DNA from: Sinorhizobium fredii
Lineage (GTDB): Bacteria; Pseudomonadota; Alphaproteobacteria; Rhizobiales; Rhizobiaceae
Length of the DNA stretch: 64,000 bases
Assembly: GCF_002944405.1 (NCBI RefSeq)
Contig: NZ_CP024307.1
Location: 2,438,501 to 2,502,500, forward strand
Direction: 5' to 3'
How positions within the stretch are numbered: position 1 is the first letter of the stretch; each line of letters starts with the position of its first letter. Made by a program: the position numbers and the translations under genes. This document shows, in pieces, positions 43,007-55,624 of the stretch. Under the pieces are notes generated by a model, which was given only the letters and a program-made list of their open reading frames with translations, was not told where the DNA came from and searched no databases.

Positions 43007-43205
43007 GGATTTCCTCCGGTCGGAGCCCGGCGCGAGCGGCACTCGCAAGCTCTTCGTGCGGGACAGATAGGCCCTCGGGGAAGCCGCTACAATTCAATTA
43101 CACTGATGCACAGATTGAATTTTATGATGATTGGTCAGGAGGCCCCTGCTGGTTTCCGGCAGTGAAGGGCGCCCGCCCTTAGGGACGGATCGTCCTGTCA
43201 CGCGA

Positions 43206-43315
43206 TTCTGCCCCCTCATCCCGCTGCCGCGACCTTCTCCCGGCTTCTGGCGGGGAGAAGGCTAAAGCCGTGCTCTCTTAAGTCCCCTTTCCCCGTTTGC
43301 GGGCCGAGGGGCAGA
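43206..43315. repeat. RIME-like intergenic mosaic repeat
   Basis: Lies between azlC and panB. CTGCCCCCTC (43208-43217) at one end and GAGGGGCAG (43307-43315) at the other are inverted. Inside, CCTTCTCCC (43233-43241) pairs with GGGAGAAGG (43253-43261), and CCCG-TTTG-CGGG follows near 43293-43303. The CCCCTCAT, CCTTCTCCCC and GGGGAGAAGG blocks are those common between genes in rhizobial genomes. The rest of this 329-bp gap holds no gene I can support. Confidence 0.6.
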
Positions 43316-43335
43316 GATTGCGATTGCCGTGGCGC

Positions 43336-44157
43336 TTAACGCTTCGCCTGGAACGTATGCTCGATCCCCGGGAAGGAGCGCGCCTTCACCTCATTGGCAT
43401 AGTCTTCCGCTGCCTTGGAGATCGCCGGGGCGAGCTCGGCGAAATGCTTGACGAAGCGCGGCTTGAAATCGTTGAAGATGCCGAGCATGTCGTCCGAGAC
43501 GAGGATCTGGCCGTCGCAAGCCGGGGACGCGCCAATGCCGATGGTCGGCGAGCGCAATGTCGCGGTAATCTCGCGCGCGACCGGCTCGACCGTGCCTTCG
43601 ACGACGATGGCAAAGGCGCCGGCGTCGTCGATCGCCTTGGCGTCGCGGCGGATCTTCGCCACTTCCTTCTCGTTCCGCCCCACCGAGCGGTAGCCGCCGG
43701 TGGTGTTAACCAGCTGAGGCATCAGTCCCACATGGCCGAGCACCGGAATGCCGCGGCTGACGAGGAAATCGACCGTCTCGGCCATTTCCGCGCCGCCCTC
43801 GAGCTTCACGGCGCTGCAGCCCGTTTCCTTGAGCACCCGCGCGGCGCTGCGGAAGGCCTGCTCCTTCGATTCCTGATAGGAGCCGAAGGGCAGGTCGACG
43901 ACGATGCAGGCCCGCTCCGAGCCGCGCATCACCGCCTGGCCATGAGCAATCATCATGTCGAGGGTTACGCCGACGGTCGTGTCGAGGCCGTAGAGCACCA
44001 TGCCGAGCGAATCGCCGACGAGCAGGAAATCGACATGCGGGTCGAGAAGCCGCGCGATCGGCGTCGTATAGGCTGTGAGGCTGACGATCGGACGTTCGCC
44101 CTTCAAGGCTTCGATACTGGCGGGGCTGAGCCGCCGTTTCGTGGTCTGGACGCTCAT
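43336..44157 (-). CDS. panB: Ketopantoate hydroxymethyltransferase
   Basis: 273 residues. The metal/substrate residues are in [30 protein letters not shown], and [11 protein letters not shown] (catalytic Glu in EGTVEP near 185). It converts 2-ketoisovalerate with methylene-tetrahydrofolate to ketopantoate, the first step of pantothenate synthesis. The start follows the panC stop by 1 bp (TGAC-ATG), so panC-panB are coupled. Its folate cofactor ties it loosely to folA/thyA at the window's left. Confidence 0.95.
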   Translation of the reverse strand: MSVQTTKRRLSPASIEALKGERPIVSLTAYTTPIARLLDPHVDFLLVGDSLGMVLYGLDTTVGVTLDMMIAHGQAVMRGSERACIVVDLPFGSYQESKEQAFRSAARVLKETGCSAVKLEGGAEMAETVDFLVSRGIPVLGHVGLMPQLVNTTGGYRSVGRNEKEVAKIRRDAKAIDDAGAFAIVVEGTVEPVAREITATLRSPTIGIGASPACDGQILVSDDMLGIFNDFKPRFVKHFAELAPAISKAAEDYANEVKARSFPGIEHTFQAKR

Positions 44158-44158
44158 G

Positions 44159-45034
44159 TCAGGCAACCTTTGCAAAACGGGCGGATTTCGGAGCGATGAC
44201 GCGATTGTCGAGCAGCTTGGTCGCGCCGAAGCGGACGAAAAGCAGGAGCAGCACCGGCTTGTCGCCGATCTCGCCGACCGGCTCGAGCGTCTCGGGATCG
44301 CGTAGCGCCACCACCTCGGGGCATGCCAACGGCTCGCTCGACAGGAAATCGGTGACGCCCTTCTCGACAACGGCCGGATCGGTGACGCCGCTCGCGATCA
44401 GCTGCTCGGCCTCGTCGAGCGCTTTCGGCACGACCGCCGCCGCCCGGCGTTCATCGGCAGTCAGGTAGACATTGCGGGACGAACAGGCAAGCCCATCGGC
44501 TTCCCGGACTGTCGGCACGCCGACAACGGTGACGGGCTGAGCGAGATCCGCGACCATGCGACGGATAATCTGCAACTGCTGAAAATCCTTCTCGCCGAAA
44601 TAGGCGCGATCCGGCTGGACGATATTGAAGAGCTTGGTGACCACCGTCGCGACGCCGGCGAAGTGCCCGGGCCGCACCGAGCCTTCGAGCTCGGAGCCGA
44701 GCTTCGGCAGGTCGACGATCGTCTCCATCGGCTGCGGATACATGTCGGCAACACCCGGCGCGAAGAGGAAATCGACGCCGCCTTCCTCGAGCATCTCCTG
44801 ATCGCGAGCGAGATCGCGCGGATATTTCGCGAGATCTTCGTGCGGACCGAACTGCAGCGGGTTGACGAAGATGCTGGCGACGACCACGTCGTTCTCGCTG
44901 CGGGCGCGGCGCACGAGCTCCATATGGCCGACATGAAGATAGCCCATGGTGGGCACCAGCCCGATCGTCTTGCCGCCGCGCCGGTGCTCGGCAAGGGCTG
45001 CGCGCAGCTCGGCGATAGTCGCTATCGTCTTCAT
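44159..45034 (-). CDS. panC: Pantothenate synthetase
   Basis: 291 residues. Adenylation motif [17 protein letters not shown] (HVGH, nucleotidyltransferase HxGH), [22 protein letters not shown] (KMSKS-like) and SSRNVYLT. It joins pantoate and beta-alanine with ATP. The ATG at 45034 follows GGAGGG. First gene of panC-panB. Ends close to the panB start. Confidence 0.95.
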   Translation of the reverse strand: MKTIATIAELRAALAEHRRGGKTIGLVPTMGYLHVGHMELVRRARSENDVVVASIFVNPLQFGPHEDLAKYPRDLARDQEMLEEGGVDFLFAPGVADMYPQPMETIVDLPKLGSELEGSVRPGHFAGVATVVTKLFNIVQPDRAYFGEKDFQQLQIIRRMVADLAQPVTVVGVPTVREADGLACSSRNVYLTADERRAAAVVPKALDEAEQLIASGVTDPAVVEKGVTDFLSSEPLACPEVVALRDPETLEPVGEIGDKPVLLLLFVRFGATKLLDNRVIAPKSARFAKVA

Positions 45035-45320
45035 CTCCGGACCCTCCAATCCGCCGGGGCGGGAAAGACGCGCCCCGCTTCGCTGATATGGCGAGAAGCC
45101 AGCCCCGCGAAAAGGCAATTGCACAAATTTTGGCTGCAAGGTCTATCTTGTGCAGCGCAAAAATACAAATGGAATTGGTGTGCGCCCGTTACCGCGGACG
45201 GAGGTAAGCCAGCCCTTGAAAGCCGTTTTCCCGGCGCCAGATAAATCTCTTTCCTACCTGTCGGCAGAAGACGTCCGCCTTCGTCCTTGGCCCGTCAACA
45301 TCATCACGAGGAACGCTTCC

Positions 45321-45725
45321 ATGCGCATGATTTTCGTTAACCTTCCCGTCAAGGACCTGAAAGCCTCGCGGTCCTTCTTCTCCTCCCTCGGCTTCACATT
45401 CAACGAGCAATTCTCCGATGATACGGCCGCCTGCATGGTCATCGACGACAATATCTTCGCCATGCTTCTGACCGAGCCGAAATTCCGTAGCTTTATTGTC
45501 GGCGAGATCAGCGACACCGCGCGCGCCACGGAGGTCATCACCGCGCTTTCCGCCGGCAGCCGGGCCGAATGCGACGAGATGTTCGACAAGGCGATCGCCG
45601 CCGGCGGCAAGCCCTGGAAGCCGGCGATCGACTACGGCTCGATGTATGGCGTGAGCTTCCAGGACCTCGACGGCCATGTCTGGGAATTCATGTGGATGGA
45701 TATGTCGGCCGAGCAGCCCGCCTGA
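45321..45725 (+). CDS. VOC (glyoxalase-like) family protein
   Basis: 134 residues. Two beta-alpha-beta-beta-beta units: MRMIFVNLPVKDLKASRSFFSSLGFTFN and, later, AIAAGGKPWKPAID to FQDLDGHVWEFMWMD. Metal-type positions (His in DGHVWEF and Glu) are present. It belongs to the small VOC proteins related to PhnB or extradiol-like enzymes without assigned substrate. ATG 45321 follows GAGGA; the longer frame from 45150 has no homology. Confidence 0.8.
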   Translation: MRMIFVNLPVKDLKASRSFFSSLGFTFNEQFSDDTAACMVIDDNIFAMLLTEPKFRSFIVGEISDTARATEVITALSAGSRAECDEMFDKAIAAGGKPWKPAIDYGSMYGVSFQDLDGHVWEFMWMDMSAEQPA

Positions 45726-45749
45726 TCGACAGGGTGCAAGAGACCCTCT

Positions 45750-45798
45750 CCGCACCGCCGACGCGGTGCGGCTGGATTCCTGTGACAAGCACAGGAAT
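45750..45798. repeat. Two intergenic hairpins of repeat type between VOC and ligA
   Basis: CCGCACCGC-CGAC-GCGGTGCGG (45750-45771) and ATTCCTGTG-ACAAG-CACAGGAAT (45776-45798) stand side by side between the convergent VOC and ligA genes. Both are perfect stems of 9 bp. The second resembles short palindromes often seen between rhizobial genes. They can act as a bidirectional terminator. Confidence 0.6.
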
Positions 45799-45827
45799 GA
45801 GGAGTGAGAGGCGGCGCCCGCTCCGCA

Positions 45828-48080
<2,253 letters not shown>

Positions 48081-48214
48081 GGCTTGGCGGATGCTTTTCC
48101 GCCCGAGGAGGGGCCCTGCCGTACAGCAACCGACCAAGCCCCAATAGACTGCTGTCGTAGTGTGTGATTGCACGCGGTGCTGTTGAGCAACCTACAGCAA
48201 AGAACGTGGCGCGT

Positions 48215-49888
48215 TCAGCCGCCGCCCGCCAGCAACCGCGCCGCCGCCGCCCTCGCCTCCTCGGTGATCGAGGCGCCGGCGAGCATGCGGGCGATTTCTT
48301 CGGTGCGGGCTTCGTCGTCCATGCGCGCGACGCGGGTGGCGATCATTTCGGCCTTCTGCGCCGATGGACCTTTGGAGATCAGCAGATGCGTTGCGGCGCG
48401 CGCCGCAACCTGCGGGGCATGGGTGACGGAAAGCACCTGGACGGTTTTCGAAAGCCGCTTCAGCCGCTGGCCGATGGCATCCGCCACTGCACCTCCGACG
48501 CCGGTGTCGATTTCGTCGAAGACGAGCGTCGGCGCCGAGCCGCGATCGGCAAGCGCCACCTTCAGCGCCAGGAGGAAGCGAGAAAGCTCGCCGCCCGAGG
48601 CGACCTTCATGATCGGTCCCGGCCGCGTGCCGGGGTTCGTCTGCACATGGAACTCGATGATGTCGATGCCCTCGGCCGAGGGTGAATTGGGGTCCGTGGC
48701 GACCTCGACCATGAAGCGGGCGCGCTCGAGCTTCAGCGCCGGCAGTTCTGCCATCACCGCTGCCGAGAGCGCGCTGGCCGTATTGTGACGCTTTTCCGAT
48801 AGCGACCGGGCCGCGGCATCGAAGGCCGCCCTCGCCTCGGCCAACTGCTTTTCGAGCTGCTTCAGCTTCTCCTCGCCGGCGTCGAGATCGGCGAGATCGG
48901 CGATCATCCGGACGGCAAGCGCCCGCAGTTCGGTGACCGGAACCGAATATTTGCGGCTGGCGGCACGCAGGGCGAAGAGCCGCTCCTCGACGCGCTCCAA
49001 TTCCTTCGGATCGAACTCAGTGTTGCGCAGCGCCCGCTCGACCGCCATCTGCGCGTCGGAAAGCTGGTTCAGCGCCCCGTCCAGAAGCTCGACCGTCTCT
49101 TCCAGCAGGCCCGGCGCCTCGTGGCTCTTGCGCTCGAGCCGTCGCACCAGCGAGGCGATTAGCGGCACCGGCGACGCATTGCCGTTCAGGAATTCGGACG
49201 CTTCGCTGATGTCGCCGGCGATCCGCTCGACCTTCATCATGCGCGCCCGGCTTTCGGCGAGTTCCTCTTCCTGGCCGTCCCGGGGCGCCAGTGCCTCGAG
49301 TTCCTCGACGGAGGAGCGCAGATAATCCGCCTCGCGCGCTGCCGCCTCGACGCGCTCGCGGTGCTTCTTCAGCCCCCGCTCGGCGTCCCGCCAGCCGCGA
49401 TAGAGCGCGCCCACCTCTTCCGCCGCCTCGGTGGTGCCGCCGAAGGCGTCGAGCAGCGCGCGGTGCGCGTCGATGTCGACAAGCGCCCGATCATCGTGCT
49501 GGCCGTGTATTTCGACGAGCACCTGGCCGGCCTGGCGCATCAGCTGCACGCTTACCGGCTGGTCGTTGATATAGGCCTTGGTACGGCCGTCCGCCGACTG
49601 CACCCGGCGGAAGATCAGGTCGCCGTCGTCGTCGATGCCGTTTTCGTGCAGCAGAAGCCGCGCCGCATGGCCGGGCGGCACGTCGAAGACGGCAGTCACC
49701 TGCCCCTTGTCCTCGCCGTGGCGCACCAGCGAACCATCGCCGCGGCCGCCGAGCGCCAGCGACAAGCTGTCGAGAAGGATGGATTTGCCCGCGCCGGTTT
49801 CGCCGGTCAGCACCGAGAGCCCCGCGTCGAAGCTGAGGTCAAGCCGTTCGATCAGGACGATATCGCGGATCGAGAGCTGGGCGAGCAT
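48215..49888 (-). CDS. recN: DNA repair protein RecN
   Basis: 557 residues, SMC-like. Walker A GETGAGKSILLDSL (about 29-42) is near the N-terminus and Walker B PTLVFDEIDTGVGG near 455; a signature SGGELSRFLLALK precedes it. Two coiled-coil arms fill about 150-350. It acts in double-strand break repair with RecA. It follows bamD by 34 bp on the same strand and is commonly in this order (lpxC-bamD-recN-ligA) in Rhizobiales. Confidence 0.96.
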   Translation of the reverse strand: MLAQLSIRDIVLIERLDLSFDAGLSVLTGETGAGKSILLDSLSLALGGRGDGSLVRHGEDKGQVTAVFDVPPGHAARLLLHENGIDDDGDLIFRRVQSADGRTKAYINDQPVSVQLMRQAGQVLVEIHGQHDDRALVDIDAHRALLDAFGGTTEAAEEVGALYRGWRDAERGLKKHRERVEAAAREADYLRSSVEELEALAPRDGQEEELAESRARMMKVERIAGDISEASEFLNGNASPVPLIASLVRRLERKSHEAPGLLEETVELLDGALNQLSDAQMAVERALRNTEFDPKELERVEERLFALRAASRKYSVPVTELRALAVRMIADLADLDAGEEKLKQLEKQLAEARAAFDAAARSLSEKRHNTASALSAAVMAELPALKLERARFMVEVATDPNSPSAEGIDIIEFHVQTNPGTRPGPIMKVASGGELSRFLLALKVALADRGSAPTLVFDEIDTGVGGAVADAIGQRLKRLSKTVQVLSVTHAPQVAARAATHLLISKGPSAQKAEMIATRVARMDDEARTEEIARMLAGASITEEARAAAARLLAGGG

Positions 49889-49922
49889 CCGGTGTCATAT
49901 CTTCGTTGGAGCGCCGAGGTTA

Positions 49923-50765
49923 TCAGGCGCCGATGAGTTTCTTGCCCGCGCGCGCGATCCAGGACGTGCCGCTTTCGCGCGGTTCGAGACCGCCCGACTG
50001 CAGCAGCTTGTAGGAATCGGCGTACCACTGGCTGTCCGGGTAGTTATGCCCGAGAACCGCCGCCGCCGTCTGTGCCTCCGCGGTCACGCCCATGGAGAAA
50101 TAGGCCTCGACGAGACGCGCCAGCGCTTCCTCGACCTGGTTTGTGTTCGGATATTGCTCGACGACGACGCGGAAACGGGAAATCGCGGCAAGATATTCCT
50201 TACGCTCGAGGTAATAGCGCCCGACCTGCATCTCCTTGCCGGCGAGCTGGTCGCGGGCAAAGCGGATTTTTGCCTGCGCGTCATCGACGTATTCCGAATC
50301 GGGATATTTGTCGACGACCACCTGCATCGCATCGATCGCCTTCTGGGCAGGCTTCTGGTCCTGCGTCACCGAGGGGATCTGCTTCGTATAGGCGAGGCCC
50401 TGGATATATTGCGCATAGGCCGCGTCTTCGGACTGCGGATAGAGATTGAGGTACCGGCTCGTGGAGTTGATCGCGTCCTGGTACTGGCCGTTGCGGTAGG
50501 CGACGAAGGCATTCATCACCAGTGCCTTGCGGGCATATTCGGAGAACGGATGCTGCCGGTCGATCGCCTCGAACTTGCGTCCCGCTTCCGTCGTCTTGCC
50601 GGCATTCAAATTGGCGAGGCCCTGATTGTAGAGCACTTCCGGCGGATCAGTCTCCGCGGTCAGCTTGGTGATGTCGATATCCGGATCGTTCTGGCAGGCG
50701 GTGATCAGGCTCGAGCCGGCGACTGCCGCAAGGACGACGGCGACGACGCGCGCTGATTTTCTCAT
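49923..50765 (-). CDS. bamD: BamD outer-membrane assembly lipoprotein
   Basis: 280 residues. Lipoprotein signal with lipobox ITAC ([24 protein letters not shown], cleavage before the Cys), then five TPR units (for example [37 protein letters not shown] read in overlapping parts). BamD is the essential partner of BamA in inserting beta-barrel proteins. The ATG at 50765 gives a normal 24-residue signal; in-frame starts at 50789 and 50807 are possible. It is separated from lpxC by a terminator and a repeat copy, so it likely has its own promoter near 50770-50806. Confidence 0.93.
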   Translation of the reverse strand: MRKSARVVAVVLAAVAGSSLITACQNDPDIDITKLTAETDPPEVLYNQGLANLNAGKTTEAGRKFEAIDRQHPFSEYARKALVMNAFVAYRNGQYQDAINSTSRYLNLYPQSEDAAYAQYIQGLAYTKQIPSVTQDQKPAQKAIDAMQVVVDKYPDSEYVDDAQAKIRFARDQLAGKEMQVGRYYLERKEYLAAISRFRVVVEQYPNTNQVEEALARLVEAYFSMGVTAEAQTAAAVLGHNYPDSQWYADSYKLLQSGGLEPRESGTSWIARAGKKLIGA

Positions 50766-50806
50766 GTCAACAGAAACTGCAAGGACCATCGGATATTCCC
50801 GTTTCA

Positions 50807-50915
50807 CTTACACCGCCGCGCGTCTTATCACACGCGCAAAGGTCGCTGTAGCACTCTAGATTGCTGCATGTCTTTGCTCCTTAGCTCGAGCTCGATTTAA
50901 GGAGACATGCAGTAG
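50807..50915 (+). repeat. Palindromic repeat family, copy C (upstream of bamD)
   Basis: Same two-palindrome layout as copy B: GCGCGTCT-TATC-ACACGCGC, AAAGGTCGCTGTAGCAC, TTGCTGCATGTC, then TCGAGCTCGA and GATTTAAGGAGACATGCAGTAG. It begins 42 bp before the bamD ATG on the other strand. The 361-bp bamD-lpxC gap otherwise holds the lpxC terminator and no gene. Confidence 0.85.
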
Positions 50916-51074
50916 CGGTTGGCATCCGCCAGACTTGCGCGTTTTAGAGCAAGTTGCCTCAAGACCGCAACGTCATGAGCGGCGATTCATGCAAATTTGT
51001 GACATTCGTCGGATATCCGCGCGATGTTCTTCATTTTTCCACCGCATTTCGCCGCGCTTTACTCTAGCCACCAT

Positions 51075-51100
51075 GAAAAACGCCGGCCTTTCGGCCGGCT
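51075..51100 (-). terminator. Terminator after lpxC
   Basis: On the minus strand AGCCGGCC-GAAA-GGCCGGCG is followed by TTTTTC. It lies 27-52 bp after the lpxC stop and separates lpxC from bamD. Confidence 0.85.
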
Positions 51101-51126
51101 ACTGGAGAAAAATGAACTGTGTTTCT

Positions 51127-52080
51127 TTATGCCGACCAGGGCGCAGAACCCGGAGCGGCAACCGCGACCAATTCGCGGGAGCGCGTGCGCTGGCGCTGGG
51201 ATGCGGTTTCCACGACCTCATAGGCGGTCGGGTCGCTCAGGAGGGCTTTCAGCGCATTGGCGTTCATCTTGTGGCCGCCGCGATAGGAACGATAGCAGCC
51301 GAGGAACGGTGCGCCGGCGAGCGAAAGGTCGCCCACCGCGTCGAGCGCCTTGTGGCGGACGAACTCGTCCGCGTAACGAAGGCCCTCGACATTGACGATC
51401 GTGTCGTCGTCCGAAATCACCACCGAGTTTTCGAGCGACGAGCCCAGCGCAAAGCCGGCAGCCCACAGCCGCTCGACGTCGCGCATGAAGCCGAAGGTCC
51501 GCGCCCGCGACAGTTCCCGCTTGAAGACGGCCGGCGTCATGTCGCCCTTCCAGGACTGACGGCCGATCAGCGGGCAATCGAAATCGATCTCGACTTCGAA
51601 GCGCATGCCGTCATAGGGAGTGAACTCCGACCAGGAAGCGCCCGATTCGATGCGAACCGGCTTGAGAATACGGATATAGCGGCGCTTCACCGCAAGCGCG
51701 CGGATCCCCGTCTGCTCGATGGCGTCGATGAAAGGCTCCGAACTGCCGTCCATGATCGGCATTTCCGCGCCATTGACTTCGATCAGCAGATTGTCGAGGC
51801 CAAGCGCATAGATCGCCGCCATGACATGCTCGATGGTGGCGATCGATGTTGCTGGCGAAAGTCCGAGCACGGTGCAAAGATCGGTATTGCCGACCTGCGA
51901 CGAAACGGCTCTGAACTCGCTCACCCGTCCGCCGGCGAGAACCCGCTGGAAGACGATGCCGGCATCCGCCTCAGCCGGATGGAAGGTGATTTCCACCTCG
52001 GCGCCGGAGTGAACGCCAATTCCCTTGAGGGTTATCGGGCTTGCGATCGTCGTCTGAAACCCGAGCAGTTCGATTCCCAT
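51127..52080 (-). CDS. lpxC: UDP-3-O-acyl-N-acetylglucosamine deacetylase
   Basis: 317 residues. Zinc ligands are His85 (ATIEHVMAA), His243 and Asp247 (VRHKALDAVGDL), with the catalytic base Glu84 and a later His in GGHKMNANAL. It performs the committed step of lipid A synthesis. ATG 52080 (MGIELLGFQTT) is favoured; the 7-codon extension is not conserved. It follows ftsZ but is separated from it by a terminator. Confidence 0.97.
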   Translation of the reverse strand: MGIELLGFQTTIASPITLKGIGVHSGAEVEITFHPAEADAGIVFQRVLAGGRVSEFRAVSSQVGNTDLCTVLGLSPATSIATIEHVMAAIYALGLDNLLIEVNGAEMPIMDGSSEPFIDAIEQTGIRALAVKRRYIRILKPVRIESGASWSEFTPYDGMRFEVEIDFDCPLIGRQSWKGDMTPAVFKRELSRARTFGFMRDVERLWAAGFALGSSLENSVVISDDDTIVNVEGLRYADEFVRHKALDAVGDLSLAGAPFLGCYRSYRGGHKMNANALKALLSDPTAYEVVETASQRQRTRSRELVAVAAPGSAPWSA

Positions 52081-52362
52081 TCTCTCGTCACTTTCAATCA
52101 ATTAGGCCGGACAATTGGCCGGAGCCAAACTCTTGCGGCACGCGGGCGACTTTCAGCACAGACCTACCAGTCGTGACCCGACGGCTGTCAGCCGAAGCCA
52201 CGTTTGAACTGACAGCGTTCGATCGAATCGCGTGCGTCCCTATCCGATGCTGAAAATAAGAGTTCTGAGGCACCATTCCAAATCACTGTTCGTTTCGCTT
52301 TGTTACGCAATTCATATGCGTGCAATCGAACGAACAACCCATTGAAAATGCCTGACAAAGTG
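52081..52362. other. lpxC leader region
   Basis: About 280 bp between the ftsZ terminator and lpxC. It must contain the lpxC promoter. A short inverted repeat (GGCCGG-ACAATT-GGCCGG) lies at about 52105-52123, close to the lpxC start, where a stem in the leader could form. No gene or known riboswitch is visible. Confidence 0.4.
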
Positions 52363-52388
52363 AAAATGCCCGGGCTTTCGCCCGGGCA
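52363..52388 (-). terminator. Terminator after ftsZ
   Basis: On the minus strand TGCCCGGGC-GAAA-GCCCGGGCA is followed by TTTTC. It lies 29-54 bp after the ftsZ stop. Confidence 0.85.
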
Positions 52389-52416
52389 CCGGCAAGGTGA
52401 AGGAACGCGTTGGAAA

Positions 52417-54195
52417 TCAGTTAGATTGACGGCGCAGGAACGCCGGAATCTCGAGTTGATCGTCCTCGTGCGAGCGCATCTGCGGCGTGGCGCGGCCCTG
52501 ATCGTCGAGCTGGCCGCGACGCGGAGCATAAAGGCTCGCCTCCGGCGACAGCGGGCGGCGCTGCTGGGAAGCGGCGCTCGGCGCTGCCGAGGTCATATCG
52601 GACGAGACATTCTGGCTCTCGCGCTCACGCAGTCCGAGCGAGCTGGTGATCCGGTTGAGGAGGCCCATCGGACCACGCTCTTCCTGAAGCGCCGCAGTGG
52701 GTTGTGCGCGATGGTCGATCTCGGCCTTCACGACGGGCGGAAAGTCCTCGACCTTCGGCATACGCACCGGCTCGGCATGCTGGCGGACGACCGGCGCCGG
52801 CTCCTGGCGGACCGGCTGCGGTTGCACCTGCGGCTGAACCTGAGCCTGGATCGGCGCTTCGACGGGCCGCGGCATCGGCTGCGGCGCGCGGGCTACAGGA
52901 GCGGCTTCCACCGGAGCGGCGCCGGCAAAGAGCTTGCTCTGCGGGCGAAAGGCCTCTTCCTGGACCTGCGGAGCCGGTGCAGCGACCTGTGCCCGGGTTG
53001 CAATGTCGAGTTCACGCTCCATTTCGGCCTCGCGGATCGCAAGTGCGATCTGATCGACCTGCTGAACCGGCTGTTGGACCGGCTGCGGCGCGATCTGCTG
53101 GACCGGCTGTTGCTGAACCGGCTGCTGCAGGACGGGCTGCTGCGGGGCGGGAACGGCGGCCGACGGGCGGACGATCGGCTTCGGCGCTACCGGACGAAAG
53201 TCGGCGGAGCGGCCGGGCACCTCTGCGGCTCCACGGTCGATACCGGTTGCGACCACCGAAACCCGGATCAGGCCTTCGAGGTCTTCGTCGAAGGTGGCGC
53301 CGAGAATGATGTTGGCGTCCGGATCCACTTCCTCGCGGATGCGCGTTGCCGCCTCGTCCACCTCGAAGAGGGTGAGGTCGCGGCCGCCGGTGATCGAGAT
53401 CAGCAGACCTTGCGCGCCCTTCATCGAAGTTTCGTCGAGCAGCGGGTTGGCGATCGCCGCTTCCGCAGCGGCCATGGCGCGGCCTTCGCCGGATGCCTCG
53501 CCGGTTCCCATCATGGCGCGGCCCATTTCGCGCATCACCGAGCGGACGTCGGCGAAGTCGAGGTTGATGAGGCCTTCCTTGACCATGAGGTCGGTGATGC
53601 AGGCAACGCCCGAATAGAGAACCTGGTCGGCCATGGCGAAGGCGTCCGCGAAGGTCGTCTTGTCGTTGGCGATCCGGAAGAGATTCTGGTTCGGGATGAC
53701 GATCAGCGTGTCGACCGACTTCTGCAGATCGGCAATGCCCTGATCGGCGATGCGCATGCGGCGCCCGCCTTCGAAGTGGAAGGGCTTGGTGACGACGCCG
53801 ACGGTCAGGATGCCCTTGTTGCGAGCGGCCTGGGCCACGATCGGGGCAGCGCCCGTGCCGGTGCCGCCGCCCATGCCGGCGGTCACGAAGCACATATGCG
53901 TGCCCTGCAGGTGATCGATGATTTCATCGATGCACTCTTCCGCAGCGGCGCGGCCGACTTCCGGCTGCGAGCCGGCGCCGAGACCCTCGGTGACGGCGAC
54001 ACCCATCTGGATGATCCGTTCGGCCTTGGTCATGGTGAGCGCCTGCGCGTCCGTGTTGGCGACGACGAAATCGACGCCCTGCAGGCCCGCGGTGATCATG
54101 TTGTTGACGGCGTTGCCGCCGCCGCCGCCGACGCCGAAGACCGTGATGCGGGGCTTCAGCTCGGTAATGTCCGGCTTTTGCAAGTTGATGGCCAT
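52417..54195 (-). CDS. ftsZ: Cell division protein FtsZ (long rhizobial type)
   Basis: 592 residues. The GTPase core is complete: [14 protein letters not shown] (about 21-34), tubulin signature [14 protein letters not shown] (about 107-120) and the T7 loop [11 protein letters not shown]. The linker of about 240 residues is Gln/Pro/Ala-rich with PVQQ repeats (about 352-380). The last part, [15 protein letters not shown], is the conserved C-terminal peptide that binds FtsA. This long type is the main FtsZ in Rhizobiales. It is 100 bp after ftsA, so a separate ftsZ promoter could lie there. Confidence 0.97.
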   Translation of the reverse strand: MAINLQKPDITELKPRITVFGVGGGGGNAVNNMITAGLQGVDFVVANTDAQALTMTKAERIIQMGVAVTEGLGAGSQPEVGRAAAEECIDEIIDHLQGTHMCFVTAGMGGGTGTGAAPIVAQAARNKGILTVGVVTKPFHFEGGRRMRIADQGIADLQKSVDTLIVIPNQNLFRIANDKTTFADAFAMADQVLYSGVACITDLMVKEGLINLDFADVRSVMREMGRAMMGTGEASGEGRAMAAAEAAIANPLLDETSMKGAQGLLISITGGRDLTLFEVDEAATRIREEVDPDANIILGATFDEDLEGLIRVSVVATGIDRGAAEVPGRSADFRPVAPKPIVRPSAAVPAPQQPVLQQPVQQQPVQQIAPQPVQQPVQQVDQIALAIREAEMERELDIATRAQVAAPAPQVQEEAFRPQSKLFAGAAPVEAAPVARAPQPMPRPVEAPIQAQVQPQVQPQPVRQEPAPVVRQHAEPVRMPKVEDFPPVVKAEIDHRAQPTAALQEERGPMGLLNRITSSLGLRERESQNVSSDMTSAAPSAASQQRRPLSPEASLYAPRRGQLDDQGRATPQMRSHEDDQLEIPAFLRRQSN

Positions 54196-54295
54196 AGTAC
54201 CGTTCCTTCTCTTTTTCTGGCCGCCTTGCCGAGCCGGCCAAATCCTTAAAACTCAAAACCCGTCTTGCCCGGCGCCAGACCCGCGCCGGTGAAAC

Positions 54296-55624
54296 TCAGA
54301 AACTCTCTTTCAACCACTGGCCCATGCGGGCGATCCGGCTGTTGCCGCCGCCGAAGGAGAACATGCCGCCCTGGCTGGCATGCGTCTCGAGATCGGCGAC
54401 CTGCGGATAGATCATCAGCCCGACGGCCGTGGAGAATGCGGGGCCCTTGGCGGCCGCCGGCAGGCCGGAGACGCCGAGCGGCCGGCCGATGCGGACGTTG
54501 CGCGCCAGGATCCGCCGCGCTGCTTCCGGCAGGCCGGTCAACTGGCTGGCGCCGCCGGTCAGCACGATCCGCTTGCCGACGATCGGGCTGAAGCCGGAGC
54601 GCTGGATGCGATCACGGATGAGTTCAAGCGTTTCCTCGATGCGGGCCCGGACTATGCGCGAGACAAGCGCGCGCGGCACATGGGTCGGCTGGTCACGGTC
54701 GTCCTCGCCGATCGGCGGAACCGAGACGATGTCGCGCTCGTCGGCGCTGTTCGGAAGCGCCGAACCGTGCACGACTTTCAGACGCTCCGCATCCTCGATT
54801 CGCGTCGAAAGCCCGCGCGCCAGATCGGTCGTCACATGATGGCCGCCGAGGCTGACGGCATCCGAATGCACCAGCTTGCCTTCGGCGAAGACGGAGATCG
54901 TCGTCGTGCCGCCACCCATATCGATCGCCGCACAGCCGAGCTCGACCTCGTCGTCGACGAGCGCGGCGAGACCGCTGGCATAGGGCGTAGCGACGATGCC
55001 TTCGACCGACAAATGGGCGCGATTGACGCAAAGCTCGAGATTCTTCAGCGCCGCCCGTTCGACGGTCAGCACATGCATGTCGACGCCGAGGACGTCGCCG
55101 AACATCGCCAACGGGTCGCGGATGCCGCGCTCTCCATCGAGCGAGAAGCCGGTCGGCAGCGAATGCAGGATGGCCCGGTCGCTCCTGAGCGACTGCTGGC
55201 CGGCAGCGGCAAGCACCTTCTTGAGGTCGTTCGCGTCGACTTCCTGGCCGCCGAGATCGATTGTCGCCGTATAGACGTCGCTCTGCAGCCGGCCGGCCGA
55301 CACGTTGACGATCAGGCTGTCGATCGTCAGCCCGGCCATCCGCTCGGCGGCGTCGACGGCGAGCCGCACGACGCTTTCCGCCGCGTCCAGGTCGGCGATC
55401 ACCCCATTCTTGACGCCGCGCGACTTCTGGTGGCCGATACCGATGATCTCGATATTGTGGGTGCGGCCCGGCAGGATCTGGCTCTCGGCGCGCGGCGTCA
55501 GCCGGCCGATCATGCAGACGACCTTGGTCGAACCGATGTCGAGCACCGAAACGACATGCGACCGCTTCGAGGAAAGCGGCTTCAGGCGCGGCAGACCGAA
55601 ACTGGCGGAACCGAATAGACTCAT
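54296..55624 (-). CDS. ftsA: Cell division protein FtsA
   Basis: 442 residues, actin-like. Phosphate 1 VLDIGSTKVVCMIG, 1C subdomain, phosphate 2 AIDMGGGTTTISVF, adenosine motif IVLTGGASQLTGL. The C-terminal amphipathic helix (RIARMGQWLKESF) tethers it to the membrane. It anchors FtsZ and recruits later division proteins. Its ATG overlaps the ftsQ stop (ATGA), so coupled. Confidence 0.96.
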   Translation of the reverse strand: MSLFGSASFGLPRLKPLSSKRSHVVSVLDIGSTKVVCMIGRLTPRAESQILPGRTHNIEIIGIGHQKSRGVKNGVIADLDAAESVVRLAVDAAERMAGLTIDSLIVNVSAGRLQSDVYTATIDLGGQEVDANDLKKVLAAAGQQSLRSDRAILHSLPTGFSLDGERGIRDPLAMFGDVLGVDMHVLTVERAALKNLELCVNRAHLSVEGIVATPYASGLAALVDDEVELGCAAIDMGGGTTTISVFAEGKLVHSDAVSLGGHHVTTDLARGLSTRIEDAERLKVVHGSALPNSADERDIVSVPPIGEDDRDQPTHVPRALVSRIVRARIEETLELIRDRIQRSGFSPIVGKRIVLTGGASQLTGLPEAARRILARNVRIGRPLGVSGLPAAAKGPAFSTAVGLMIYPQVADLETHASQGGMFSFGGGNSRIARMGQWLKESF

